A stretch of 64,000 bases of DNA from contig JAZKEF010000027.1 of NCBI GenBank assembly GCA_040387195.1, positions 121,270 through 185,269 on the forward strand, read 5' to 3'. The notes beneath the pieces are model-generated. The model saw only the letters and a program-made list of their open reading frames with translations. It searched no databases and was not told the DNA's origin. Below, piece after piece: positions 43,292 through 51,813 of the stretch (the first letter of the stretch is position 1; each line of letters starts with the position of its first letter). Source of the DNA: UKL13-3 sp040387195. GTDB lineage: Bacteria > Bacteroidota > Bacteroidia > UKL13-3. Position numbers and translations under genes: made by a program.

Positions 43292-43714
43292 ATGAAAAAT
43301 AGCATACTGATCTTATTGGTTATTTTCTTCGCTTCCTGCAAAAAGGAGGCTCCTGAAGATATTGTCAATATACTGCCCGCTCAGCCTGTTTATTTTACTG
43401 TGGGGGCACAGGATACGTTGCCAAAATCCATTTATCTTGAAATGTGGAGCGTTAAACAGGGGACAAGAGAAAAAGGGGAGTTGATCGCTAAGATTGACAC
43501 TACGATAAGCATTCATGAAAAAGCAACAATTACCTTATGGCAGCACGTGAAGCCGGTAGTATACTGTATTGCAACATTGAAGGTAAAAACCACAGCAACA
43601 GCAGACATCATCAGTCTTGAAATTGGTAGTAAATCTGGCATGTGTACAAAACGGTCCACAGGCTGTTACACTAACGAGTATTCAATAGAGAATCAATACG
43701 TTTCTCTTTATTAA
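43292..43714 (+). CDS. Small lipoprotein, unknown
   Basis: 140 residues. Signal MKNSILILLVIFFASC (Cys16) followed by KKEAP. The mature part is beta-rich, with two late cysteines (SGMCTKRSTGCYTNE) that may form a disulfide. No family recognised. Isolated between long spacers; a terminator follows at 43810. Confidence 0.65.
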   Translation: MKNSILILLVIFFASCKKEAPEDIVNILPAQPVYFTVGAQDTLPKSIYLEMWSVKQGTREKGELIAKIDTTISIHEKATITLWQHVKPVVYCIATLKVKTTATADIISLEIGSKSGMCTKRSTGCYTNEYSIENQYVSLY

Positions 43715-43809
43715 CCAAGGATATCTCAACAAGGAAAGATTTATACATTCTCTTTTGTTGTTTCCATCAGAACTTAAACATTCGGCTTTTCAGGCTAACA
43801 CATACTCTT

Positions 43810-43842
43810 AAAGTCTCAACACTATTGTTGGGACTTTTATTT
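43810..43842 (+). terminator. Terminator downstream of the lipoprotein gene
   Basis: AAAGTCTCAACA, loop CTAT, TGTTGGGACTTTTATTTT; 12-bp stem with one wobble. It lies 95 nt after the stop codon. Confidence 0.8.
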
Positions 43843-43950
43843 TATACAAAATCCTGAATGAACACCCCCAAAAGGGTTATGAAGCCATACACATGAAAAT
43901 ATTTATCTGGTCATTTTAACCCCTGACATACCCTTGTCACTTGCTCATTT

Positions 43951-43958
43951 TAGCTTTG
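43951..43958 (+). promoter_or_regulatory. -7 box TAGCTTTG of the DinB gene
   Basis: Exact TAnnTTTG 23 nt before the ATG at 43982; -33 element not clear. Confidence 0.6.
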
Positions 43959-43981
43959 CTCAACAATAAATCAAAAACAAC

Positions 43982-44494
43982 ATGAGTCTGCAAAAATTAA
44001 TGACCAACTATGCCGCATACAACCTATGGGCAAATCAAACAATGGTAGAATGGTTAAGAACTAAAACATCCGGATCGCTTGAAAAAGAAGTACCTTCAAG
44101 CTTTTCCAGTATCCTTAAAACACTTAACCATATTCTGGCCACTCAGGAATTCTGGCAATCTGTTACTTCAGGGACACCTCCGGTACCGGAGCGTTATCAT
44201 GCAACTGAACTGAATGAAAACGAGATCACAAACGAGCTGATCGAACAATCCGGAAGGATGTTGAACAGTATACAGCAATTCACGGAAGAGGATCTGCTGG
44301 AAAAAGTATACCTGGATACCCCTTGGGTAAAGGGAGAAATGCCACGGTATGAATTCCTCCAACATGTATTCAACCACAGTACCTATCACAGAGGACAAGT
44401 AGTTACCATAGGAAGAAACATTGATATAACAGATGCCCCTATGACCGACTACAATTTCTTTAATATGGCATTGTCTGGAGCCAGGGCAAAATAG
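43982..44494 (+). CDS. DinB-superfamily protein
   Basis: 170 residues. Four-helix DinB fold with metal histidines in LKTLNHILATQEFW (about residue 44) and LQHVFNHSTYHRGQV (about 122-135), the canonical H-x3-H pair. Function within the superfamily is not predictable. Own promoter and terminator. Confidence 0.88.
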   Translation: MSLQKLMTNYAAYNLWANQTMVEWLRTKTSGSLEKEVPSSFSSILKTLNHILATQEFWQSVTSGTPPVPERYHATELNENEITNELIEQSGRMLNSIQQFTEEDLLEKVYLDTPWVKGEMPRYEFLQHVFNHSTYHRGQVVTIGRNIDITDAPMTDYNFFNMALSGARAK

Positions 44495-44548
44495 CTGGTG
44501 TGAGATGTAGCACCCCTTTGTTAAACACTCCTCCGCTTGCGATTACTC

Positions 44549-44580
44549 AAAGGCTTCGACAAAAATGCCGGAGCCTTTTT
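44549..44580 (+). terminator. DinB gene terminator
   Basis: AAAGGCTTCG (44549-44558) pairs with CGGAGCCTTT (44569-44578), one wobble, followed by T residues. Confidence 0.85.
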
Positions 44581-44783
44581 AGTATCTCCAGAGCTGTGTT
44601 CTTCAACATATAACTATTCTATAAGGTCTATAATGAATGCGACTTTTTTTTCCCACCCCGGATATCATCAACTCCTTACATTAAACCAACATTCCTATCA
44701 ACATTGGAGGCAGAGCCTTTGGTAAATTGTTGCACCACTTTTGCAGTAATGATTTCCATTATCAACCTTTAATATGTAAACGT

Positions 44784-45179
44784 ATGAAATCAGATCCTGT
44801 AGTACATTTTGAAATGCCTTACAAAAACCCTCAGCGTGTAATGGATTTTTATTCCAAAGCTTTTGGATGGCAGATGAACCAGTTGGGTAGTGATATGGAC
44901 AATTATGTGTTGGCCGGAACAACGGAGGTGGATGGCGATATGATGATTAAAACACCGGGAAACATTAATGGTGGTTTTTACAAACCCGACGATACAAATC
45001 CTGCTATTCCATCAGTTGTGGTATCTGTAGAAAACCTGAAAGACTCGATTCAAAAAGTAATGGATGCCGGAGGAAAAACATTAGGCGAACCCGTAGAAAT
45101 TTCGGGCATCGGGCAGTATATATCGTTTATCGATACGGAAGGTAACCGTGTGGGGATGTTACAACCACCCAAGCGCTGA
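44784..45179 (+). CDS. VOC-family (glyoxalase-like) protein
   Basis: 131 residues from MKSDPVVHFEMPYKNP; the start at 44727 gives an unlikely N-terminus. Two beta-alpha-beta-beta-beta modules: VHFEMPYKNPQRVMDFYSKAFGW, then VVVSVENLKDSIQKVMDAGGK and YISFIDTEGNRVGMLQPP. Metal ligands fit the His/Glu pattern. VOC proteins include glyoxalases, dioxygenases and resistance proteins; the substrate is unknown. Confidence 0.85.
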   Translation: MKSDPVVHFEMPYKNPQRVMDFYSKAFGWQMNQLGSDMDNYVLAGTTEVDGDMMIKTPGNINGGFYKPDDTNPAIPSVVVSVENLKDSIQKVMDAGGKTLGEPVEISGIGQYISFIDTEGNRVGMLQPPKR

Positions 45180-45212
45180 ACTGGCATTTCCTCACTTACC
45201 GGTACTTAAAAC

Positions 45213-45246
45213 AAAAAGCTTCAGCAGTGCTGAAGCTTTCTGTTTT
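45213..45246. terminator. Terminator after the first VOC gene
   Basis: AAAGCTTCAGC, loop AGT, GCTGAAGCTTT; perfect stem, followed by TCTGTTTTT. It can also serve the convergent gene at 45275. Confidence 0.85.
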
Positions 45247-45274
45247 TAACATACGTTCGTGGGCTCAACAATAT

Positions 45275-45715
45275 TTAGGCCTTCTGCCCCTGCTCATTGT
45301 AACTGAACATCCAGTTGATGCCGAATTTGTCTTCGCACATGCCAAAGTAATCGCCCCAGAATGTTTCATTCATGGGCATATTGGTTTTACCTCCTGCAGA
45401 AAGTGCTGCATATAATTTATCGGTTGCTTCGCGGCTCTCGGGGCATAATGAAATAGAGAAGTTGTTTCCCTGATTAAAGCCCGGTGCCCACTCGCCTCCG
45501 GTATCGCTACCCATGAGTGCACTTCCTTCACCCAATGGCAGTGAGATATGCATGATCCTGTTGGCATCAGCTTCAGGCATTGGAGGGACACCTTCCTGCG
45601 GAGGCATTTCACTGAACCGTCCAACATATGAGAACTCTCCTCCGAAAACAGATTTGTAGAACGTAAAGGCCTCTTCACAGTTGCCGTTAAAGTTGAGATA
45701 AATGTTTGCTATCAT
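45275..45715 (-). CDS. PhnB-like VOC-family protein
   Basis: 146 residues. IYLNFNGNCEEAFTFYKSVFGGEF at the N terminus and WGDYFGMCEDKFGINWMFS at the C terminus are characteristic of PhnB-like proteins. No operon partner. Its promoter is visible just upstream. Biochemical role unknown. Confidence 0.9.
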   Translation of the reverse strand: MIANIYLNFNGNCEEAFTFYKSVFGGEFSYVGRFSEMPPQEGVPPMPEADANRIMHISLPLGEGSALMGSDTGGEWAPGFNQGNNFSISLCPESREATDKLYAALSAGGKTNMPMNETFWGDYFGMCEDKFGINWMFSYNEQGQKA

Positions 45716-45735
45716 AATTTTGTGTGCTTAAAATC

Positions 45736-45766
45736 CAAAGTTAATCAACTTCATATTACCTTACAA
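45736..45766 (-). promoter_or_regulatory. Promoter of the PhnB-like gene
   Basis: Minus strand TTG (45766-45764), 20 nt, TAACTTTG (45743-45736), 20 nt before the ATG. Confidence 0.7.
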
Positions 45767-45880
45767 TTAGTATAGATTAAGTTGTAATATCAGTTATTAA
45801 AGACTAAACCACAAATGAATTAAACTCGTTATTAGTGTTCTACCTTTAAAAATCAACCCTTTAGTTTTGCTTTGCTCAAC

Positions 45881-46099
45881 CTAATTCCAATTCATATCAT
45901 CCACATTGCTGTCAATATTTATATGAAGATTGTTGATGAGTTTATTTGTGAACTCGCGGTATTTGTTATTAGCTAATTGCCATTCAAATTTAGCTTTCTC
46001 ATAATCGACATGGGCAGGATTATTCCATAAAACCACAAATATTTCCCATTTAGCCTTAAGGTCCTCCTGTAATTCGTTAACATATTCTTCAACTGTCAT
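45881..46099 (-). CDS. 72-residue helical protein, unknown
   Basis: Acidic and aromatic N-terminus (MTVEEYVNELQEDLKAKWE), then a charged helix (YEKAKFEWQLANNKYREF). No family recognised. Support is its protein-like composition and a -7 box 4 nt upstream, which would give a leaderless mRNA. Confidence 0.55.
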   Translation of the reverse strand: MTVEEYVNELQEDLKAKWEIFVVLWNNPAHVDYEKAKFEWQLANNKYREFTNKLINNLHINIDSNVDDMNWN

Positions 46100-46103
46100 A
46101 TCA

Positions 46104-46111
46104 CAAATATA
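46104..46111 (-). promoter_or_regulatory. -7 box of the 72-residue gene
   Basis: Minus strand TATATTTG (46111-46104), exact TAnnTTTG; no clear -33. Start codon is 4 nt away. Confidence 0.5.
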
Positions 46112-46334
46112 TTAAAAAGTTTAATATACATTAAATTCAGCCGTCCAATCTATAAACTTATGATTATCTGTGTCATATAATTCCACCCTTGCAAGCAGAA
46201 GGCATTTAAAGACCCAATTCGGTGTAACATTAAAACAAAAAGATACAAACAACCAATGACCATTTTTCCACACTCTCCTCATAACCAATTGTTTTACCAT
46301 TCCTTTTTATAACTTGAGGTATCATTCACTTAAT

Positions 46335-46345
46335 AAAAAGGAGGT
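46335..46345 (+). promoter_or_regulatory. Strong Shine-Dalgarno site before the DUF1761 gene
   Basis: AAAAAGGAGGT ends 5 nt before the ATG at 46351. A full anti-SD complement is exceptional here; the other genes have no comparable site, as usual in Bacteroidota. Confidence 0.75.
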
Positions 46346-46350
46346 AAACA

Positions 46351-46791
46351 ATGGAAAACATTCACATTAACATGGTGGCGTTGGTTATTGCAGTTGTAGC
46401 GAATTTTGTTTTAGGGTTTTTATGGTACACCCCTCTCTTCGGGAAAGCATGGGGTAAGGAGATGGGATACAACATGGATGAAAAACCGCCCGGGTCGGAA
46501 CTGGCCAAAGGGATGATCTTTATGATCATCGGGAATTTTTTCATGGCATGGGTTTTTGCCCATAACATTGCGGTATGGGATCCAACAACATGGGGACATG
46601 CACCTTCTCCGATGTCGCCTGCAGGCAATGCCTTAGCAGCCGCTATCTTTACCTGGTTAGGCTTTTACTTTCCGGGTGCTTTAGGCTCTACCGTATGGGA
46701 AAGGAAATCCTGGAAGTTATTCTTCATCAATACCGGTTACCACTTTGCTTCTCTTCTTTTAGTAGCTATTATTTTTACCCATATGAAATAA
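46351..46791 (+). CDS. DUF1761 membrane protein
   Basis: 146 residues, four helices. Family marks: ALVIAVVANFVLGFLWYTPLFGKAWGKE near the start, MIFMIIGNFFMAWVFAH in the middle and INTGYHFASLLLVAII at the end. Function unknown. The strong SD site sets it apart from its neighbours and may signal high translation or foreign origin. Confidence 0.9.
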   Translation: MENIHINMVALVIAVVANFVLGFLWYTPLFGKAWGKEMGYNMDEKPPGSELAKGMIFMIIGNFFMAWVFAHNIAVWDPTTWGHAPSPMSPAGNALAAAIFTWLGFYFPGALGSTVWERKSWKLFFINTGYHFASLLLVAIIFTHMK

Positions 46792-46862
46792 ACGGGATTG
46801 CTTTTTGGGTAAATTTTCCCCATCCTTCATTTCCAAGGTAAAGAGTCGTCTCATTTACTACC

Positions 46863-46907
46863 AAAAACAAACGCTTATAAATAACTCATTTATAAGCGTT
46901 TTGTTTT
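46863..46907 (+). terminator. Terminator downstream of DUF1761
   Basis: AACGCTTATAAAT (46870-46882), loop AACTC, ATTTATAAGCGTT (46888-46900), then TTGTTTT. Perfect 13-bp stem. Confidence 0.85.
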
Positions 46908-46925
46908 AAATATAGCTTTTTTAAG

Positions 46926-46933
46926 TATTTTTG
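46926..46933 (+). promoter_or_regulatory. -7 box TATTTTTG of the 49-residue ORF
   Basis: Exact TAnnTTTG; TTTG at 46900-46903 is 22 nt upstream. The next longer ORF starts at 46979. Confidence 0.5.
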
Positions 46934-46978
46934 GGGGATTAACAAAATCTATGGCATAGAATTCTCCGTAGGTAGATT

Positions 46979-47128
46979 ATGAAAACTCACAAAAAGCTCA
47001 GTTCCCTGCAACCTGATGTTGCCGTTCAATTGGCGAATTACCTCTCGAATATCCTCATTGCCGATGAACGGGACTGGAAAAAAATCCGAAAGGTAAGCCG
47101 GCTGATCACAAAAAAAACAGCCCGTTAG
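46979..47128 (+). CDS. 49-residue basic helical protein, tentative
   Basis: Starts MKTHKKLSSLQPDVAVQLAN, continues YLSNILIADERDWKKIRKVS and ends RLITKKTAR. Amphipathic, Lys/Arg-rich, one Trp, predicted helical; could bind nucleic acid. It lies 46 nt downstream of a -7 box, and the alternative minus-strand ORF in the same place has no promoter. No family recognised. Confidence 0.5.
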   Translation: MKTHKKLSSLQPDVAVQLANYLSNILIADERDWKKIRKVSRLITKKTAR

Positions 47129-47162
47129 AGCTGCTTTCGTAATCAATATTATTTAGCATAGT

Positions 47163-47582
47163 TTAACAAAACTCGTCAAATGCCGCTTGCAGGTTGGCTG
47201 CAATCATTTCTGCACTGCGTCCTTCAATCATGTGGCGTTCGATGAAATGAACCAATTCCCCGTTCTTGTACAAGGCGATGCTTGGTGATGATGGTGGGTA
47301 TGGAGCGGTAAATTCACGAGCTTTCGCTACCGCATCCGTTTCCTGTCCGGCAAAAACAGTCAGCAAGGTGTCAGGTTTTTTAACCGATTCTTTCACCGCT
47401 TTCATTACACCAGGACGTGCAGTACCTGCTGCACAGCCACATACAGAGTTAAAAACCAATAATTTAGTTCCGCTTTTATCTGTTAAAGCACCTTCAACAT
47501 CTGATGGTGTCATCAACGAAGTAAAGCCTACTTCTTCTAATTGCGCTCTCATTGGAGCTACTAACATTTCCGGATATGGCAT
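47163..47582 (-). CDS. Bacilliredoxin, BrxA/BrxB family
   Basis: 139 residues. Thioredoxin-like fold with the CGC motif at C48-G49-C50 (FNSVCGCAAG), and MPYPEMLVAPMRAQL at the N terminus. BrxA/B remove bacillithiol from proteins. An extra Cys is the last residue (FDEFC). Presence suggests the organism makes bacillithiol (inference). No other bsh genes here. Confidence 0.92.
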   Translation of the reverse strand: MPYPEMLVAPMRAQLEEVGFTSLMTPSDVEGALTDKSGTKLLVFNSVCGCAAGTARPGVMKAVKESVKKPDTLLTVFAGQETDAVAKAREFTAPYPPSSPSIALYKNGELVHFIERHMIEGRSAEMIAANLQAAFDEFC

Positions 47583-47591
47583 ACGATATTT

Positions 47592-47640
47592 GTAATTTAT
47601 GAGTTATGAATTGAGATTTATGAATAGTCAATGATTAAGC
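47592..47640. repeat. Heptanucleotide repeat upstream of ahcY
   Basis: GTAATTT, ATGAGTT, ATGAATT, GAGATTT, ATGAATA, GTCAATG, ATTAAGC. Confidence 0.75.
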
Positions 47641-47732
47641 CACGGCCGAATCACTGAATTATTGTCAGTAAAACAAAACCTTACCAGATATTGTTTAAAA
47701 GTAAAATATTTTCACAAGTGCAACATAAACAA

Positions 47733-47740
47733 TATATTTG
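47733..47740 (+). promoter_or_regulatory. -7 box TATATTTG of ahcY
   Basis: Exact TAnnTTTG 37 nt before the ATG. No SAH or SAM riboswitch fold was recognised in the leader. Confidence 0.55.
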
Positions 47741-47777
47741 CCATCCTTTTCAACACAAACAATTCGTTTAAATATAT

Positions 47778-49091
47778 ATGACACAAACAACATCTCGTTT
47801 GCCTTACAAGGTAAAAGACATTTCCCTAGCAGAATGGGGACGCAAAGAAATTAAATTGGCAGAAGCTGAAATGCCTGGTTTGATGAGTATCCGTAAGGAA
47901 TATGGTCCTCAACAACCACTGAAGGGTGCGCGCATTGCAGGCTGTCTGCACATGACCATCCAAACTGCTGTTTTAATTGAAACCTTAAAAGCTTTGGGTG
48001 CTGAAGTAACCTGGAGTTCTTGCAATATTTTCTCAACCCAGGATCACGCTGCTGCTGCTATTGCTGCTGCAGGTATCCCTGTTTATGCATGGAAAGGTCA
48101 GAACGAAGAGGAATTTGACTGGTGTATCGAGCAAACATTAACTGCATTTGAAGGCGGAAAAGCATTGAATATGATTTTGGATGACGGAGGTGATTTGACC
48201 AATATGGTTTTTGACCGCTTTCCTGAAATGACTGCTGATATCAAAGGTCTATCGGAAGAAACCACTACCGGAGTTCACCGCTTATATGAGCGTATGAAAA
48301 AGGGTACGTTGGTAATGCCGGCCATCAATGTGAACGATTCTGTTACCAAATCTAAATTTGACAACAAATACGGATGTAAAGAATCATTGGTTGATGCTAT
48401 CCGCAGAGCTACCGATATTATGATGGCAGGTAAAGTTGCTGTTGTTGCCGGTTACGGTGATGTAGGAAAAGGTTCGGCAGAATCATTGCGCGGTGCAGGT
48501 GCACGTGTATTGGTTACCGAAATCGATCCGATCTGTGCGTTGCAGGCTGCAATGGACGGATTTGAAGTAGTTACCATGGAAGAAGCCTGTACCCGTGCAA
48601 ATATCTTTGTAACGGCTACCGGAAACGTGAACATCATCACTGATCGTCACTTCAAAGCCATGCGCGATAAATCAATCGTATGTAATATCGGTCACTTCGA
48701 CAACGAAATTGATATGGCATGGTTGAACAAAAACTTTGGTGCAACTAAAAATACCATCAAACCTCAGGTTGACATTTACAATGTTGAAGGACATGAAGTA
48801 ATTATCCTTGCTGAAGGTCGTTTGGTAAACTTAGGTTGCGCTATGGGTCACCCATCATTTGTAATGAGTAACTCATTCTCAAACCAAACATTGGCACAAA
48901 TCGAATTGTGGACCAATACATCTGCATACGAAAACAAAGTGTATGTATTGCCTAAACACCTTGATGAAAAAGTTGCTTCATTGCACCTGGCTCATATCGG
49001 TGCTACTTTAACGAAACTTTCTAAAGAACAAGCTGATTACATCGGTGTAGCTGCAGAGGGTCCGTTTAAAGCCGAAATGTACAGATACTAA
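47778..49091 (+). CDS. ahcY: S-adenosylhomocysteine hydrolase
   Basis: 437 residues. Substrate region GCLHMTIQTAVLIETLKALGAEVTW near 55-80, NAD loop GYGDVGKGSAESLRGAG near 225, VCNIGHFDNEID, and the C-terminal KAEMYRY, whose Lys and Tyr reach the partner NAD site. Splits SAH into adenosine and homocysteine in the methyl cycle. Monocistronic. Confidence 0.97.
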   Translation: MTQTTSRLPYKVKDISLAEWGRKEIKLAEAEMPGLMSIRKEYGPQQPLKGARIAGCLHMTIQTAVLIETLKALGAEVTWSSCNIFSTQDHAAAAIAAAGIPVYAWKGQNEEEFDWCIEQTLTAFEGGKALNMILDDGGDLTNMVFDRFPEMTADIKGLSEETTTGVHRLYERMKKGTLVMPAINVNDSVTKSKFDNKYGCKESLVDAIRRATDIMMAGKVAVVAGYGDVGKGSAESLRGAGARVLVTEIDPICALQAAMDGFEVVTMEEACTRANIFVTATGNVNIITDRHFKAMRDKSIVCNIGHFDNEIDMAWLNKNFGATKNTIKPQVDIYNVEGHEVIILAEGRLVNLGCAMGHPSFVMSNSFSNQTLAQIELWTNTSAYENKVYVLPKHLDEKVASLHLAHIGATLTKLSKEQADYIGVAAEGPFKAEMYRY

Positions 49092-49140
49092 GAAGAAATT
49101 GAGAATTCGTAATTGCGAATTGAAAATTTCAATAGCTAAA
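49092..49140. repeat. Heptanucleotide repeat after ahcY
   Basis: GAAGAAA, TTGAGAA, TTCGTAA, TTGCGAA, TTGAAAA, TTTCAAT, AGCTAAA, running directly into the terminator. Confidence 0.7.
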
Positions 49141-49171
49141 AAAAGTCAATCCTCACGGATTGACTTTTTTT
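49136..49171. terminator. ahcY terminator
   Basis: AAAAGTCAATCC (49141-49152), loop TCAC, GGATTGACTTTT (49157-49168), with A and T runs for both convergent genes. Confidence 0.94.
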
Positions 49172-49172
49172 G

Positions 49173-50099
49173 TTAGAAGCAGAATGAAATATTACAGTGG
49201 CCCCAGCCGTGAGAAAGTCCGTTTTTGTATTCCGGGGAAATGTGAATTTTGGTGTATTCCAATTGTAAACGTTTATATGCAATTATAATTCCGTAGCTGC
49301 CTTGCAACACCCATCTTTTAATGGATGACGAGGGTAAGGTGTAAGTACTTTCACTGAACAACCCTCCCTGCATGGTTGCATTATAGGCTACTGCTTTGCC
49401 TGAAGCCCTTGTAAAACCATAACACTGAATCTTTCTGGAGCCTTCGCTTTTTGTAATACCCAAATTGGAGAAATAATCATTCATCAACCCTACCCTGATC
49501 ATTGTGCCCATTGAGGCATCTGTATATATTGTCCCCGCTCTTGCTTGTGTAAATCCGGTAAGTGTTACATGATGTTGGTGAACGATTCCTTTTTCCAACT
49601 GCGCAGTATAGTTCACTATCACATCATTGGCAATCTGGTATTCCCATCCCAATGGAAGAATATTGCCAATAGCCCTGTGAATACCCGTTTGCTCCTCCTT
49701 CCCTCCCACAACTGGGCCCATCATACCCAAATCAACCTGCGAAAATATGCGTGTACACTTTTCCCTGTTGAATATAATTGAAAACTGCGACACAAACATG
49801 GTTCCCGCATAAGGCCTATCTCCGTATGGAATCCGATCGATTCGAATACCGCTGGGTGTGAATCCGTCACGCTCAATTGCTATTCCTGCATAGGCTGTCG
49901 AAACATATTGGGGATGCAACAACACATACCGAACAGGTGAATGCTGAAACACAGGAGCAATATATTCCAGCCGCACACCTTGTGTATAATACTGATCGGT
50001 GGCGCTGAAAAAATCATTATCGTAGCTAACGCGGATGAGGTGATCCTGTGCCAACAGTTGAAAAGGTAAACAATATACAAGCAGGATAAGGATACGCAT
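49173..50099 (-). CDS. LpxR-family lipid A deacylase-like outer-membrane protein
   Basis: 308 residues from MRILILLVYCLPFQLLAQ, a signal peptide; the longer ORF start at 50192 is rejected because it overlaps the divergent helicase. VSYDNDFFSATDQYYTQGVRLEY matches the LpxR/DUF2219 N-terminus with the catalytic Asn/Asp region, and alternating beta strands end in HCNISFCF. LpxR removes the 3-prime acyloxyacyl group of lipid A. The enzymatic activity is inferred. Confidence 0.8.
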   Translation of the reverse strand: MRILILLVYCLPFQLLAQDHLIRVSYDNDFFSATDQYYTQGVRLEYIAPVFQHSPVRYVLLHPQYVSTAYAGIAIERDGFTPSGIRIDRIPYGDRPYAGTMFVSQFSIIFNREKCTRIFSQVDLGMMGPVVGGKEEQTGIHRAIGNILPLGWEYQIANDVIVNYTAQLEKGIVHQHHVTLTGFTQARAGTIYTDASMGTMIRVGLMNDYFSNLGITKSEGSRKIQCYGFTRASGKAVAYNATMQGGLFSESTYTLPSSSIKRWVLQGSYGIIIAYKRLQLEYTKIHISPEYKNGLSHGWGHCNISFCF

Positions 50100-50186
50100 T
50101 GTACAATATACGTAGTTTCCATACAGCACAGTTTGTTTATAAAAATAACCCATAGGCTCTGCACTTTTTCGGATATTCGAACCATC

Positions 50187-51530
50187 ATGCAAGACGCCTC
50201 AACCAACCTTCAAAACAGTGAAATAGACTATAATAGTTCGCATTTTAAACGCACGTTTGAAGCGTTGGAGAATACCAATGAGAGCATCTTTATTACCGGG
50301 AAAGCGGGTACAGGTAAATCTACCCTGCTCAGGCATTTTGTTAAAAACACCAAAAAGCAGGTGGTGGTATTGGCACCTACAGGCATTGCGGCCATTAATG
50401 TCGGAGGCAGCACAGTGCATTCCTTTTTCAGGCTTCCCTTTCGCCCTATTGTGCAGGATGATGAGGAGATCCATCGTTTTTCAAAAGCAACTGATAAGTT
50501 TAAAATCCTCCATAAACTTGATACACTCATTATTGATGAGGTATCTATGTTACGTGCCGACCTGATTGATGCAATCGACCAATCACTGCGCGTAAACGGT
50601 GGTGATCCGAGTAAACCTTTTGGTGGTAAACAGGTCATCTTTTTCGGGGACCTGTTTCAGTTGGAACCGGTAGTGCAAAACAATGAAGTGGAGCGATACC
50701 TGTTTACTGAATACTACAACAGCCATTATTTTTTTGATGCCCGTGTGTTTCGCGAATTGCATCTGAGCTGTATTGAACTCAGAAAAGTATACCGTCAGTC
50801 GGACCCGGATTTTATTGCATTGCTGGATTCCATCAGATTGAAAAAAGCAGGCGACAGTGACCTGGAAAGACTAAACAGCCGTATAGATCGCTATTTTGAA
50901 CCGACAACGGATGATCTATGTGTAACGCTTTGCACACGCAACAATACAGCAGCCGGCATCAACGAATTTAACTTGAGCAAACTGGGAAGTGTGGAGTATG
51001 TATTCAAAGGAATTGTGGAAAATGAATTTAGCATGAAGCAACTACCTACAGAAGAGGTATTGGTTTTAAAAGAAGGTGCGCAGGTTATTTTTATTAAGAA
51101 CCACGAAACCCGAAAATGGGTAAATGGAACCATCGCAAAAGTACACAAACTTGCACCCGATAAAATTGAAGTAGAGCTGGCCAATGGCGACATTGAGGAA
51201 GTGAGAATGGAGACCTGGGAAAACAAATTGTATAAGTGGGATGCCATGAACCGCAGGGTTAAAAGTGAAGTGATCGGGACGTTTAAACAGTTTCCCATCA
51301 AACTTGCATGGGCTATCACTATTCATAAAAGCCAGGGATTAACCTTTGATAAAATGATTCTGGAAATGGGTGGTGGTACTTTTGCGCATGGACAATTGTA
51401 TGTTGCTCTAAGCAGGTGCCGCACTTTTGAAGGGTTGATTCTACGCGAACCGATACGGTATAAGGATATTATTATCGATGATAGGGTGATCAAGTTTGCT
51501 AAAGAGTTTGCTTCGCTGGAAGACGCTTAG
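50187..51530 (+). CDS. Pif1/RecD-like DNA helicase
   Basis: 447 residues from MQDASTNLQNSEID. Superfamily 1B helicase motifs: Walker A GKAGTGKSTLLR near residue 38, Walker B IIDEVSMLRADLID near 113, FGDLFQLEPV, and C-terminal LAWAITIHKSQGLTFDKMIL and YVALSRCRTFEGL. Bacterial Pif1-like enzymes unwind 5-prime-3-prime and resolve G-quadruplexes. No nuclease domain and no recBCD neighbours. Confidence 0.9.
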   Translation: MQDASTNLQNSEIDYNSSHFKRTFEALENTNESIFITGKAGTGKSTLLRHFVKNTKKQVVVLAPTGIAAINVGGSTVHSFFRLPFRPIVQDDEEIHRFSKATDKFKILHKLDTLIIDEVSMLRADLIDAIDQSLRVNGGDPSKPFGGKQVIFFGDLFQLEPVVQNNEVERYLFTEYYNSHYFFDARVFRELHLSCIELRKVYRQSDPDFIALLDSIRLKKAGDSDLERLNSRIDRYFEPTTDDLCVTLCTRNNTAAGINEFNLSKLGSVEYVFKGIVENEFSMKQLPTEEVLVLKEGAQVIFIKNHETRKWVNGTIAKVHKLAPDKIEVELANGDIEEVRMETWENKLYKWDAMNRRVKSEVIGTFKQFPIKLAWAITIHKSQGLTFDKMILEMGGGTFAHGQLYVALSRCRTFEGLILREPIRYKDIIIDDRVIKFAKEFASLEDA

Positions 51531-51769
51531 GGGAGAAATTCGAAATAATTAATGGATAAAAAATACTGAATATCTAAAATGGAAATTGATTGCGCTGATT
51601 GGTTTTACTGCTCCAAATGAAATTTGATTTAACCGCAGCGATAGCAGCGACATAGACTTTGGGGACACAACGGCCACAGCGATTCATTTTCTAAATTATG
51701 CGTGACAATACTCTGTGGACTTTGTGCTTCTTGGTATTTTTCTCTGTGTGAAACTCACAAAAGTGTTCT

Positions 51770-51804
51770 CACAGCTGACCGCGGACTGCCAACTGCTGAC
51801 CCCT
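51770..51804. repeat. Heptanucleotide repeat before the fcl 3-prime end
   Basis: CACAGCT, GACCGCG, GACTGCC, AACTGCT, GACCCCT. The rest of the gap 51531-51813 is low-complexity with no gene. Confidence 0.75.
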
Positions 51805-51813
51805 CTTTCTCAA

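Noticed and set aside
46949..47146. 65-codon minus-strand ORF opposite the 49-residue ORF
   Set aside because: No promoter box and less protein-like composition than the plus-strand ORF in the same place.
47583..47777. SAH or SAM riboswitch upstream of ahcY
   Set aside because: No matching conserved core was found; the leader holds a heptad tract and a normal -7 box.
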